A stretch of 32,400 bases of DNA from Pseudomonadota bacterium (lineage in GTDB: Bacteria > Pseudomonadota > Gammaproteobacteria > Burkholderiales > Burkholderiaceae_C). The position numbers and the translations under genes were made by a program. The DNA lies in contig JAFECX010000009.1 of the NCBI GenBank assembly GCA_018241895.1, positions 1 through 32,400 of the forward strand, in the 5' to 3' direction. The notes beneath the pieces were generated by a model that saw only the letters and a list, made by a program, of their open reading frames with translations, was not told the DNA's origin and did not search any database. This document shows positions 7,026-15,303 of this stretch, one piece after another; within the stretch, counting starts at the first letter, position 1; every line of letters starts with the position of its first letter.

Positions 7026-8215
7026 GCCGCGCGAGCGCCATCCGCGCGCACGCGGCCCCCGCCGCGCGATCGACCCGCACCCGCGTGCGGCGCAGGCGGT
7101 GCAGCCCGCGGCAGCGCGGACGGCAGCGCCGGCACGACGGCGCTGGCGATGACGCCGCCGCCCAGGCAGACCTCGCCGTCGTAGAGCACGGCGCTTTGCC
7201 CCGGCGCCACGGCCCACTGCGGCTGCGCGAACGCGAGCCGCAAGCCCGCGGCGTCGAACCGCAGCTCGCAGGCGGCGTCGCGTTGCCGATAGCGCGTCTT
7301 CGCGCCGTAGGTGCCGGGCGGCGGCGGCACGCCCGCGATCCAGCTCGCGTCGCTGGCCGCAAGCGCGCTGGCGAGCAGCCACGGGTGGTCGTGCCCCTGC
7401 ACCACGTGCAGCGTGTTGTGCGCCGCATCCTTGGCCGCCACGTACCACGGCGCGTGCGTGCCGCCACCGTCGCGCACGCCGCCGATGCCCAGCCCCTGGC
7501 GCTGGCCGATCGTGTGGAAGGACAGCCCCGCGTGGCGGCCCAGCTCGCGCCCGCGCTCGTCGACGATCGGCCCGCTTTCGTGGCTGAGGTAGCGCGCGAG
7601 GAACTCGCGAAACGGCCGCTCGCCGATGAAGCAGATGCCCGTGGAGTCCTTCTTGTGCGCCACCGGCAGCCCGATCTCGGCGGCCAGGCGCCGCACCTCG
7701 GCCTTGGTCATCGCGCCGATCGGAAACAGCGTGCGCGCAAGCTGGCGCTGCGTCAGGCGATGCAGGAAATAGCTCTGGTCCTTGGTCGCGTCGAGGCCCC
7801 GCAGCAGCTCGTGGCGGCCGCCCGATTCGCGCACGCGCGCGTAGTGGCCGGTGGCGATGCGCTCGGCACCCAGACGCAGCGCGTGATCCAGGAAGGCCTT
7901 GAACTTGATCTCGGCGTTGCACAGCACGTCGGGGTTGGGCGTGCGGCCGGCGCGGTATTCGCGCACGAACTCGGCGAAGACGCGCTCGCGGTACTCGGCG
8001 GCGAAGTTGACGTGCTCGAGCTCGATGCCGAGCACATCGGCCACCGCCGCGGCGTCGACGAAGTCGATGTTGGACGGGCAGTAATCGCCGTCGTCGTCGT
8101 CTTCCCAGTTCTTCATGAAGATGCCGACCACCTCGTGGCCCTGGCGCACGAGCTGCCAGGCGGCGACGGCGGAGTCGACCCCGCCGCTCAGGCCCACGAC
8201 GACGCGCATCGGCAT
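6989..8215 (-). CDS. mnmA: tRNA-specific 2-thiouridylase MnmA
   Basis: This 408-residue cytoplasmic enzyme makes 2-thiouridine at the wobble position of tRNAs for Lys, Glu and Gln. The ATP-binding P-loop motif is [13 protein letters not shown]. The two catalytic cysteines are in [12 protein letters not shown] and [13 protein letters not shown], and the central domain has [15 protein letters not shown]. After the usual family end ([14 protein letters not shown]) about 45 extra residues rich in Ala, Pro, Arg and Gly are read before a stop inside the 3' end of bfr. E. coli MnmA has 368 residues. A second ATG two codons in (8209) is also possible. It follows the aspartoacylase-like gene by seven bases. 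Confidence 0.94.
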   Translation of the reverse strand: MPMRVVVGLSGGVDSAVAAWQLVRQGHEVVGIFMKNWEDDDDGDYCPSNIDFVDAAAVADVLGIELEHVNFAAEYRERVFAEFVREYRAGRTPNPDVLCNAEIKFKAFLDHALRLGAERIATGHYARVRESGGRHELLRGLDATKDQSYFLHRLTQRQLARTLFPIGAMTKAEVRRLAAEIGLPVAHKKDSTGICFIGERPFREFLARYLSHESGPIVDERGRELGRHAGLSFHTIGQRQGLGIGGVRDGGGTHAPWYVAAKDAAHNTLHVVQGHDHPWLLASALAASDASWIAGVPPPPGTYGAKTRYRQRDAACELRFDAAGLRLAFAQPQWAVAPGQSAVLYDGEVCLGGGVIASAVVPALPSALPRAAPPAPHAGAGRSRGGGRVRADGARAAQPASPPICDCR

Positions 8216-8222
8216 GCGCGGA

Positions 8223-9218
8223 TTATCCCGCTCGGCCCGCGGCCGGTGCGGGCGCCGACAGCGTGCGCGTGCTCGGCCGCGCGAGGTAGAACCACTCGTG
8301 CCCGGGGCGCGCGCCGTGGTCGGGGAAGACGATGTAGCCGGCCGCGGGTGCGCGCACCTCGGAGCCGTCGGCGCGGCGTGCGATCGGCTCGCCCGCGGCC
8401 AGCACGTCGAAGCTGCGCCAGGACCTGACGAAGCGGTCGCCCTCGGCGTGGCGGTCGACGACCGCGGCCAGCGTCAGGCACTCGAACGGGCCGCGTGCCG
8501 GCGCCAGCGGCAGATCGGCGATGCCCAGCAGCGCGAGCGCCTGGCGGATCGCGTGGCGCGCGACCTCCGGTGCACCGGCGTCGTCGTGCTGGCCGCATTC
8601 GAGCGTCACCGCGCAGCCGCCCACCGAGCGCATGTACTCGGTGCTGCCGACGCCGTAGGCCGGGTCTTCGTGCACCGCGCCCGGCGTGAGTGCGCGCTCG
8701 CGCCGCCGCGCCACGCCTTCGGCGTAGGCATCGAGCCAGCCGTCGACGATGCGCGTCACGCCCAGGTGCGCCGCCAGCCGCGCCTCGGCCTGCTCGTGGG
8801 CGAACGGCTCGAGCGTGCCGCGGTTGTCCGCCGGGCCGCGCAGTGCAAACGGCTGGCCGGGGCTGCGGAAGCTGTGCAGGTCCAGCAGCACGTCGTGTGC
8901 GGCCAGCAGCGGGCACAGCAGGTTGGCGATGCGGTCCTCGTTGTCCTGCGGCGTGGCGGTGGGTTGCAGCCGCCGGTTCAGGTTGCGCTCGCCCTCGCGC
9001 CGGCACCTGACGTAGGCCAGCGGATTGGTCACCGCAACGAAACTCACGGCGCCGCGCACGATGTCGAACTCGCCGGCCTCGATCTCGGCCCTCACGCGCT
9101 CGATGCCGCGCGTGCCGGCGGTCTCGTTGCCGTGCACGGCGCCGGTGACGATCAGGCGCGGGCCCGCTTCGAGCGCCGCGTAGCGGTGGATGCGCAGATG
9201 CCGCGGCGAGACGCTCAC
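8223..9218 (-). CDS. Succinylglutamate desuccinylase / aspartoacylase family hydrolase
   Basis: This is a 331-residue zinc-dependent amidohydrolase of the AstE/AspA (M14-like) family, which removes acyl groups from N-acyl amino acids. The zinc site is visible as [12 protein letters not shown] (His and Glu) and LLDLHSF (second His), with the general-base region [12 protein letters not shown]. The C-terminal barrel ends in [13 protein letters not shown]. The start is GTG, overlapping the purC stop as GTGA, so translation is coupled to purC. No arginine succinyltransferase genes lie nearby, so a role in the AST pathway is not supported by context. The exact substrate is unknown. Confidence 0.85.
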   Translation of the reverse strand: MSVSPRHLRIHRYAALEAGPRLIVTGAVHGNETAGTRGIERVRAEIEAGEFDIVRGAVSFVAVTNPLAYVRCRREGERNLNRRLQPTATPQDNEDRIANLLCPLLAAHDVLLDLHSFRSPGQPFALRGPADNRGTLEPFAHEQAEARLAAHLGVTRIVDGWLDAYAEGVARRRERALTPGAVHEDPAYGVGSTEYMRSVGGCAVTLECGQHDDAGAPEVARHAIRQALALLGIADLPLAPARGPFECLTLAAVVDRHAEGDRFVRSWRSFDVLAAGEPIARRADGSEVRAPAAGYIVFPDHGARPGHEWFYLARPSTRTLSAPAPAAGRAG

Positions 9219-10132
9219 GCCGCGTCCCGGCACAGCATCGTGCAGGCGCGCTGGTAGCGCTCGTGCACGCCGAGGATCACTTCGTCGGGCAGGTCCAGCG
9301 CCGCCTGCGCGGCGCCGCCGGCCACGCCGATGCGCTCGAGCCAGTCGCGCAGCGGCTGCTTGTCCAGCGCGACGATGCGCCCGTGCGCCAGCTCGTCGGC
9401 CAGCCACAGGCGCGAGCTGTCGGGGGTGAGCACCTCGTCCATCAGCGTCAGGCGCCCGGCGGCGTCGAGGCCGAACTCGAACTTCGTGTCGGCGATGACG
9501 ATGCCGCGCGCGGCGGCATGCTCGCGCGCCGCCTCGTACAGACGGATCGAGGTGGCACGCACTTCGGCGGCGCGCTCGGCGCCCAGCAGCGCTTCGAGCC
9601 GGGCAAAGGAGATGTTCTCGTCGTGGTCGCCCACCGCCGCCTTCGTGGCCGGGGTGAAGATGGGCTCGGCCAGCGGCGTGATGGGCGTGAGGCCCGCGGG
9701 CAGCGCGAGGCCGCACACGCTGCCCTGCCGCGTGTACTCCTTCCAGCCCGAGCCGGCCACGTAGCCGCGCACCACCGCCTCGCAGGGCAGCGGCGCGAGG
9801 CGGCGCACCAGCATCGAGCGGCCCTCGACCTCGGCGCGCTCGTCGGGCGCCACCACGCTTTCGGGCGCTTCGCCGCTGAGGTGGTTGGGCACGATGGCGG
9901 CGAGCCTGTCGAACCAGAACAACGCCATTTGCGTGAGCAGCCGTCCCTTGCCCGGCACCGGCGCCTTCATGACGACGTCGAAGGCCGACAGGCGGTCGCT
10001 GGCCACCATCAGCATGCGGTCGGCGCCGACGGCGTACAGGTCGCGCACCTTGCCGCGCGCGATGAGCGGCAGCGAGGCGAGGTGGGTGCTCCGCACGGCG
10101 GGTCCGAGAGCGAGCAGGGCGGCGGAAGGCAT
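9215..10132 (-). CDS. purC: Phosphoribosylaminoimidazole-succinocarboxamide synthase
   Basis: This 305-residue enzyme joins aspartate to CAIR with ATP in purine synthesis. Diagnostic motifs are GKVRDLYAVGADRMLMVAS, DRLSAFDVV, PITPLAEPIFTPATKA, IADTKFEFG and MDEVLTPDSSR. The length fits the roughly 300-residue form common in betaproteobacteria. The start is put at MPSAALLALG because the 24 residues upstream in frame are Arg-rich and unlike the family; the ribosome site is weak. It is the first gene of a purC / aspartoacylase-like / mnmA run. Confidence 0.94.
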   Translation of the reverse strand: MPSAALLALGPAVRSTHLASLPLIARGKVRDLYAVGADRMLMVASDRLSAFDVVMKAPVPGKGRLLTQMALFWFDRLAAIVPNHLSGEAPESVVAPDERAEVEGRSMLVRRLAPLPCEAVVRGYVAGSGWKEYTRQGSVCGLALPAGLTPITPLAEPIFTPATKAAVGDHDENISFARLEALLGAERAAEVRATSIRLYEAAREHAAARGIVIADTKFEFGLDAAGRLTLMDEVLTPDSSRLWLADELAHGRIVALDKQPLRDWLERIGVAGGAAQAALDLPDEVILGVHERYQRACTMLCRDAA

Positions 10133-10291
10133 GGTCTGGCACCGAAAGGCGCGCGCGGCGCGGCAGCCCCGATTGTCGCGCCCGCCGCGCGCATCGCCTG
10201 CCACAGGCTCGTCGCGCCGGCGCGGCGAGCGGCCACGACGACGCGGCCGTGCGGCGCAGTCACCGAAGCACGAGCCGCAGCGGCCTCAGAA
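10133..10291. other. Upstream region of purC
   Basis: Together with the repeat that follows, this forms a 316-bp gene-free stretch between purC and the indolepyruvate oxidoreductase gene. I see no convincing -35/-10 pair, RNA gene or riboswitch-like fold in these 159 bases. The purC promoter is expected here because purC starts at 10132 and is transcribed to the left. Confidence 0.4.
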
Positions 10292-10444
10292 CCTGTGAAT
10301 GACCCGGTCGCGCCCGAGCGGCGCGACAGGACGACCCCGATCAAGGCGCAAAGCGCAGCCATAGCGCGCGCTATGGCGAGCATTTGCAACGCCGAGCGGA
10401 GGCGTCAGGGCGCGTCGAGCGGGCGTGAGTGGTTCATTCACAGG
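10292..10444. repeat. Long palindromic intergenic repeat (full copy)
   Basis: This 153-bp element is nearly one large hairpin. The outer arms start CCTGTGAATGACCCGG on the left and, reverse-complemented, CCTGTGAATGAACCAC on the right, with similarity over about 40 bases. At the centre lies a perfect 20-bp palindrome, GCCATAGCGCGCGCTATGGC (10358-10377). The flanking GGCGCAAAGCGCA and GCATTTGCAACGCC are partly complementary. The right end stops four bases short of the stop codon of the leftward oxidoreductase gene. It shares both ends with the short copy at 1332-1389. It may act as a terminator or 3'-end stabiliser, which is inference. Confidence 0.75.
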
Positions 10445-10448
10445 TGGC

Positions 10449-13400
10449 TCAGGCGTGGGCCGCCTCGGTCCTGCGCACCACGGGCGCCTGCGTGAATTGC
10501 ACCATCAGCTCGGCGTGGCGCGCGCGCGCCGCCGCGGCATGGCGCAGCCGCACCGGGCCGTAGCCGCGGATGCGCTCGGGCAGCGCCGCGAGCTCGACGG
10601 CCAGCCCGAGGTTGTCGGCGCGCAGCGCGTCGAGAATCGTCTGCACCGTCGCCTCGTACTGCGCGGCCAGCTCGCGGTCGAGCTGGCGCTCGGCGCCGCG
10701 GCGGAAGGGGTCGAGCGCCGTGCCGCGCAGCCTCTTCATGCGCGCGAGCACGCGCATCGCCCGCAGCATCCACGGCCCGTAGGCGCGCTTGCGCGGTTCG
10801 CCGCTCGCCGGGTCGATCGGCGCCAGCAGCGGGATCGCCAGATGCACGTGCACGCGCGCGTCGCCCTCGAACGTGTCCTTCAGCGCGGCCGCGAAATCGG
10901 GGTGGCCGAACAGGCGCGCGACTTCGTATTCGTCCTTGGGCGCGAGCAGCTTGAACCAGCCGCGCGCCACGGCGTCGGCCAGCCGCGTGCTGCCGGGCGC
11001 GACACGCTGTTCGGCGCCCTGCACGCGCGCCACGAGCGCACCGTAGCGCTCGGCCAGCGCTTCGTCCTGGTAGTCGACGAGGAAGGCGCGCCGGCGCGCG
11101 ATCGTTTCGTCGAGACCGCCTGACAGGCGGCGCGAATCGCTGACGCGTTCGCGGCCGCGCGCGGCGCGCTCGACGCCTTCGGGATCGACGGCCCAGCGCC
11201 GCCCCCACTCGAAGGCGAGCAGGTTGTCGGCGGCCGCGACGCCGTTCAGCTCGATGGCGCGCGCCAGTGCCTCGCGCGTGAGCGGCACCAGGCCGCGCTG
11301 CCAGGCCACGCCCAGCACGAACAGATTGGCAGCGATCGGCTGCCCGAGCAGACGCGCGGCCAGGCGCGTGGCGTCGACGCGCTCGACGGCGTCGGCGCTC
11401 GCCTCGAGCGTGGCCACGGCCGGCGCCATCGGCAGTGCGTGGTCGGGGTGGCGCACGACGTCGCCGGTGATCGCGGCGCCGCTGTTGAGCACCACGCGCG
11501 TGCTGCGACGCAGCTTGCCCAGGGCGTCGGGGCCGGCCGCCACCAGCGCGTCGCAGCCGAGCAGCAGGTCGGCAGCCCCCGGCGCCAGGCGCGGCGCGTC
11601 GAGCGCGTCCTGCGTCGAGGCGATGCGCACGTGCGAGAGCACCGAGCCGCCCTTTTGCGCCAGCCCCGTCACGTCGAGCACGGTGACGCCACGCCCGTCC
11701 AGGTGTGCGGCCATGCCGAGCAGCGCGCCGACCGTCACGACGCCGGTGCCGCCGATGCCGGCGACGAGCAGGCCGAAGGGGGCATCGAGCGCAGGCAGTG
11801 CGGGCAGCGCAGGCGCCGGCAGTGCCGCATCCGCCAGCGCCATTGCCGTGACGCGGCGCACCGGGCCGCCCTCGACCGTGACGAGGCTCGGGCACATCCC
11901 CGCCAGGCAGGCCTCGTCGACGTTGCAGCTGGCCTGGTCGATCGCGTACTTGCGGCCGTACTCGGTCTGCACCGGCACCACCGACAGGCAGTTGGACTTG
12001 ACGCTGCAGTCGCCGCAGCCCTCGCACACCAGCTCGTGGATGAAGACGTGGCGTTTGGGCGGCGGCACGCTGCCGCGCTTGCGCCGGCGGCGCAGCTCGG
12101 TGGCGCAGACCTGGTCGAAGACCAGCACGGTGACGCCGGCGATCTCGCGCAGCTCGCGCTGCACGGCGTCGATGTCCTCGCGCGCGCGCCGCTCGACGCC
12201 CGGCGCCAGCCCTTCGTAGCGGTTGCCCGCGTCGGCCAGCAGCACGATCTTCGCGACGCCTTCGGCCTCGAGCTGGCGCGTGAGGCGCGCCACCGTGAGC
12301 GGCCCGTCGACCGGCTGGCCGCCGGTCATCGCGACCGCGTCGTTGTACAGCAGCTTGTAGGTGATGTGGACGCCGGCGGCGACGGCGGCGCGGATGGCGA
12401 GCAGCCCCGAGTGGTAGTAGGTGCCGTCGCCCATGTTGGCGAACACGTGCTGCACGCCGGCGTGCGCGGCCATGCCGAGCCAGGTCGCGCCCTCGCCGCC
12501 CATCTGGCTGATGGTGAGCGTGCTGCGCTCCATCCAGGTCGCCATCAGGTGGCAGCCGACGCCGCCGAGCGCGCTCGAGCCTTCGGGCACGCGCGTCGAG
12601 CGGCTGTGCGGGCAGCCCGAGCAGAACCAGGGCATGCGCGTGAGTGCGCCCGGCGGCTGCTGCGCCTGTGCGTCGAGGAAGGCCAGGTGGCGCGCGATCG
12701 CCTCGCTCGTGTGAAAGCGCGCCAGCCGCGACGCGATCGCGCGCGCCGCCAGCGCCGGCGTCAGCTCGCCGGTGGGCGGCAGCAGCCACTGGTGCGGCGG
12801 CGCGGGCCACTCGCCGCTGTCGTCGAACTTGCCGACCACGCGCGGGCGCACGTCGTCGCGCCACTGGTAGAGCATCTCCTTCAACTGGTACTCGATGATC
12901 TGGCGCTTCTCCTCGACGACCAGGATCTCCTCGAGCCCTTCGGCGAAGTGGCGCACGCCGTCGGCCTCGAGCGGCCAGACCATGCCGACCTTGAACAGGC
13001 GCAGCCCGATGTCGGCGGCCACGCGCGCGTCGATGCCCAGCGCGTGCAGCGCCTGGCGCACGTCGAGCCAGGCCTTGCCGCAGGCGATGATGCCCAGGCG
13101 CGGGCGCGGCGCATCCCACACCAGGCGGTTGAGCCGGTTGGCGCGCGCGTAGGCCACCGCGGCGTAGACCTTGAACTCGGCCATGCGCCGCTCCTGCACG
13201 AGCTGCGGATCGGGCCAGCGGATGTGCACGCCGTCGGCGGGCAGCCTGAAGTCCTCGGGCAGGCGGATCTGCACGCGCGCCGGGTCGACCTCGACCGTGG
13301 CCGAGCTCTCGACGATGTCGGCGGTGGTCTTCATCGCCACCCAGCAGCCGCTGTAGCGCGACATCGCCCAGCCGTGCAGGCCGAGGTCGAGGCACTCCTG

Positions 13401-13928
13401 CAGGTCGGCCGGCGCCAGCACCGGGATGCCGCAGGCGGCGAAGCTGTGCTCGCTCTGGTGCGCCACGGCCGACGAGCGCGCCGAATGGTCGTCGCCGGCC
13501 ACCAGCAGCACGCCGCCGTGGCGCGAGGTGCCGGCGTAGTTGGCGTGCTTGAAGACGTCGGCGCAGCGGTCGACGCCCGGGCCCTTGGCGTACCAGAGCG
13601 CGAAGATGCCGTCGCGCTTCGCGCCGGGCAGCAGGTGCAGCTGCTGCGTGCCCCACACCGCGGTGGCGCCCAGCTCCTCGTTGACGGCGGGCTGGAACCG
13701 CACGTCGTGCGCTTCGAGGTAGGCGCGCGCGTCGTGCAGCGCGAAGTCCAGGCCGCCCAGCGGCGAGCCGCGATAGCCGGTCACGTAGCCGGCGGTGTTC
13801 AACCCCGCGGCGCGGTCGCGCACGGCCTGCAGCATCGGCAGCCGCGCCAGCGCCTGCACGCCGTTGACGTACACGCGACCGTGTTCGATGCGGTACTTGT
13901 CGTCGAGCGTGACGGGCGCGATGCTCAC
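10449..13928 (-). CDS. Indolepyruvate ferredoxin oxidoreductase, fused alpha-beta type
   Basis: This 1159-residue enzyme oxidatively decarboxylates aryl- or branched 2-oxo acids to acyl-CoA, passing electrons to ferredoxin. The first part is the pyruvate-ferredoxin-oxidoreductase-like domain. The thiamine diphosphate region follows (WFCSGCPHSRST, GEGATWLGMAAH, FANMGDGTYYHSG, NDAVAMTGGQ). Iron-sulfur ligands come next (CEGCGDC, then CNVDEACLAGMCP). The C-terminal third is the gamma/IorB-like domain, starting LVAGIGGTGVVTVGALLGM. The start is GTG with AAGGA seven bases upstream. It is the last gene of the leftward catabolic run, after a 145-bp gap in which no clear terminator is seen. The substrate 2-oxo acid cannot be read from the sequence. 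Confidence 0.92.
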   Translation of the reverse strand: MSIAPVTLDDKYRIEHGRVYVNGVQALARLPMLQAVRDRAAGLNTAGYVTGYRGSPLGGLDFALHDARAYLEAHDVRFQPAVNEELGATAVWGTQQLHLLPGAKRDGIFALWYAKGPGVDRCADVFKHANYAGTSRHGGVLLVAGDDHSARSSAVAHQSEHSFAACGIPVLAPADLQECLDLGLHGWAMSRYSGCWVAMKTTADIVESSATVEVDPARVQIRLPEDFRLPADGVHIRWPDPQLVQERRMAEFKVYAAVAYARANRLNRLVWDAPRPRLGIIACGKAWLDVRQALHALGIDARVAADIGLRLFKVGMVWPLEADGVRHFAEGLEEILVVEEKRQIIEYQLKEMLYQWRDDVRPRVVGKFDDSGEWPAPPHQWLLPPTGELTPALAARAIASRLARFHTSEAIARHLAFLDAQAQQPPGALTRMPWFCSGCPHSRSTRVPEGSSALGGVGCHLMATWMERSTLTISQMGGEGATWLGMAAHAGVQHVFANMGDGTYYHSGLLAIRAAVAAGVHITYKLLYNDAVAMTGGQPVDGPLTVARLTRQLEAEGVAKIVLLADAGNRYEGLAPGVERRAREDIDAVQRELREIAGVTVLVFDQVCATELRRRRKRGSVPPPKRHVFIHELVCEGCGDCSVKSNCLSVVPVQTEYGRKYAIDQASCNVDEACLAGMCPSLVTVEGGPVRRVTAMALADAALPAPALPALPALDAPFGLLVAGIGGTGVVTVGALLGMAAHLDGRGVTVLDVTGLAQKGGSVLSHVRIASTQDALDAPRLAPGAADLLLGCDALVAAGPDALGKLRRSTRVVLNSGAAITGDVVRHPDHALPMAPAVATLEASADAVERVDATRLAARLLGQPIAANLFVLGVAWQRGLVPLTREALARAIELNGVAAADNLLAFEWGRRWAVDPEGVERAARGRERVSDSRRLSGGLDETIARRRAFLVDYQDEALAERYGALVARVQGAEQRVAPGSTRLADAVARGWFKLLAPKDEYEVARLFGHPDFAAALKDTFEGDARVHVHLAIPLLAPIDPASGEPRKRAYGPWMLRAMRVLARMKRLRGTALDPFRRGAERQLDRELAAQYEATVQTILDALRADNLGLAVELAALPERIRGYGPVRLRHAAAARARHAELMVQFTQAPVVRRTEAAHA

Positions 13929-14073
13929 TGGACTGTCCTTTGCATGGCGTGTGCTCCGGGACGAACCCGCGGCACGCGGTGGCGCGCCCGATGGACGGCC
14001 CCACGCGCTGCGAGCGACGAGCGGCGCACCACGGGCACAGCCCGGCGCGCCGCGCGCCGATCGAGCGCCGCGA

Positions 14074-15228
14074 TCAGTTCTTCACGAGCACGAACTTGCC
14101 GTCGCGCACCGTCATCAGCACCTGGCCGCTGCTGTCGAAGCCCGAGTGGTCCTGCGGCGTCATGCTGATCACGCCCTGCGCGGCGACCAGGCCGTGCGTG
14201 GCCTCGATCGCGTCGCGCAGCGCGGCGCGGAACTCGGGCGTACCCGGCTTGCCCTTCTTGGCCGCCTCGGGCACGCCGCGCGCGAGCAGCAGCGACGCGT
14301 CGTAGACGCCGGCGGCGAAGATCGGCGGCTGCGCGTTGAACTGCTTCTCGTAGCCGGCGACGAACTCGGCCGCGACCTTCTTCACCGGCACGTTGTCGGG
14401 GATCTCGTTCAGCACCAGCAGCATCGGCCCGACGATCAGCGCCCCTTCGACCTTCTTGCCGCCGATCTGCGCGAACGCGCCCGAGGCCGAGCCGTGGGTG
14501 TGGTAGATCGCGCCCTTGTAGCCGGCGTCGACGAGCTGCACGTTCGGCAGCGCCGCGCCGGCCGCGACGCCGGCGATCAGCACGGCCTCGGGCTTGGCGG
14601 CGATGAGCTTGAGCACCTGGCCGGTGACGCTGGTGTCGTTGCGCGCGTAGCGCTCGTTGGCGACGACGGCGATGCCGGCCTTCTGTGCCAGCGGCGCGAA
14701 GGTCTTGTACCAGTTCTCGCCGTACGGATCGTTGTAGCCGATGAAGCCGACGGTCTTGACGCCGCGCTTGGTCATCGCCGCGATCAGCGCGTCGGCGATG
14801 ACCTCGTCGTTGGGGTGGGTCTTGAACACCCAGCGCTTCTTGTCGTCCATCGGCAGCACCACCGCCGAAGTGCCCACCGGCGCCAGCATCGGCGTCTTCG
14901 CCTCGGCCATGAACTGCAGCACGCCCATCGCGTTGGGCGAGCCGCTGGGGCCGATCAGGGCATCGATCTTGTCGTCGGCGAGCAGCTTCTTGACCAGTTG
15001 CACGCTCTGCGTCGGATCGCTCGCGTCGTCGTAGACCACATACTCGACGCCGAGGTCGCCGATCTTGCGCGGCAGCAGCGTGACCTCGTTCTTCTGCGGA
15101 ATGCCGACGAAGGCGGTGGTGCCGGTGGCCGACACGACGACGCCCACCTTCACCTGCGCGAACGCCGGCGCGGCGGCCAACACGGCAGCCAGCGCAAGCA
15201 CCGGTGCGAACAAACTCCTGGACTTCAC
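14074..15228 (-). CDS. Periplasmic binding protein of a branched-chain-amino-acid-type ABC transporter
   Basis: This is a 384-residue type I periplasmic binding protein (LivK family). The signal peptide MKSRSLFAPVLALAAVLAAAPAFA has an AFA cleavage site and no lipobox. The mature protein begins QVKVGVVVSATGTTAFVGIP and includes GPSGSPNAMGVLQFMAEA, GFIGYNDPYGENWY and a FAAGVYDASLLLARG region. The GTG start is chosen because GAGGAG lies seven bases upstream. In catabolic clusters such proteins often bind aromatic or branched acids, not amino acids. No permease or ATPase genes are in the window, so the rest of the transporter must be elsewhere. It lies 75 bp after the dehydrogenase/hydratase gene. 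Confidence 0.88.
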   Translation of the reverse strand: MKSRSLFAPVLALAAVLAAAPAFAQVKVGVVVSATGTTAFVGIPQKNEVTLLPRKIGDLGVEYVVYDDASDPTQSVQLVKKLLADDKIDALIGPSGSPNAMGVLQFMAEAKTPMLAPVGTSAVVLPMDDKKRWVFKTHPNDEVIADALIAAMTKRGVKTVGFIGYNDPYGENWYKTFAPLAQKAGIAVVANERYARNDTSVTGQVLKLIAAKPEAVLIAGVAAGAALPNVQLVDAGYKGAIYHTHGSASGAFAQIGGKKVEGALIVGPMLLVLNEIPDNVPVKKVAAEFVAGYEKQFNAQPPIFAAGVYDASLLLARGVPEAAKKGKPGTPEFRAALRDAIEATHGLVAAQGVISMTPQDHSGFDSSGQVLMTVRDGKFVLVKN

Positions 15229-15303
15229 GGTCTGTCTCCTCGGGGTGGATCGAACAAGGGGAATCGGGCAACGGGAAAACCGGATTCGCGACACGCTGGC
15301 GCG

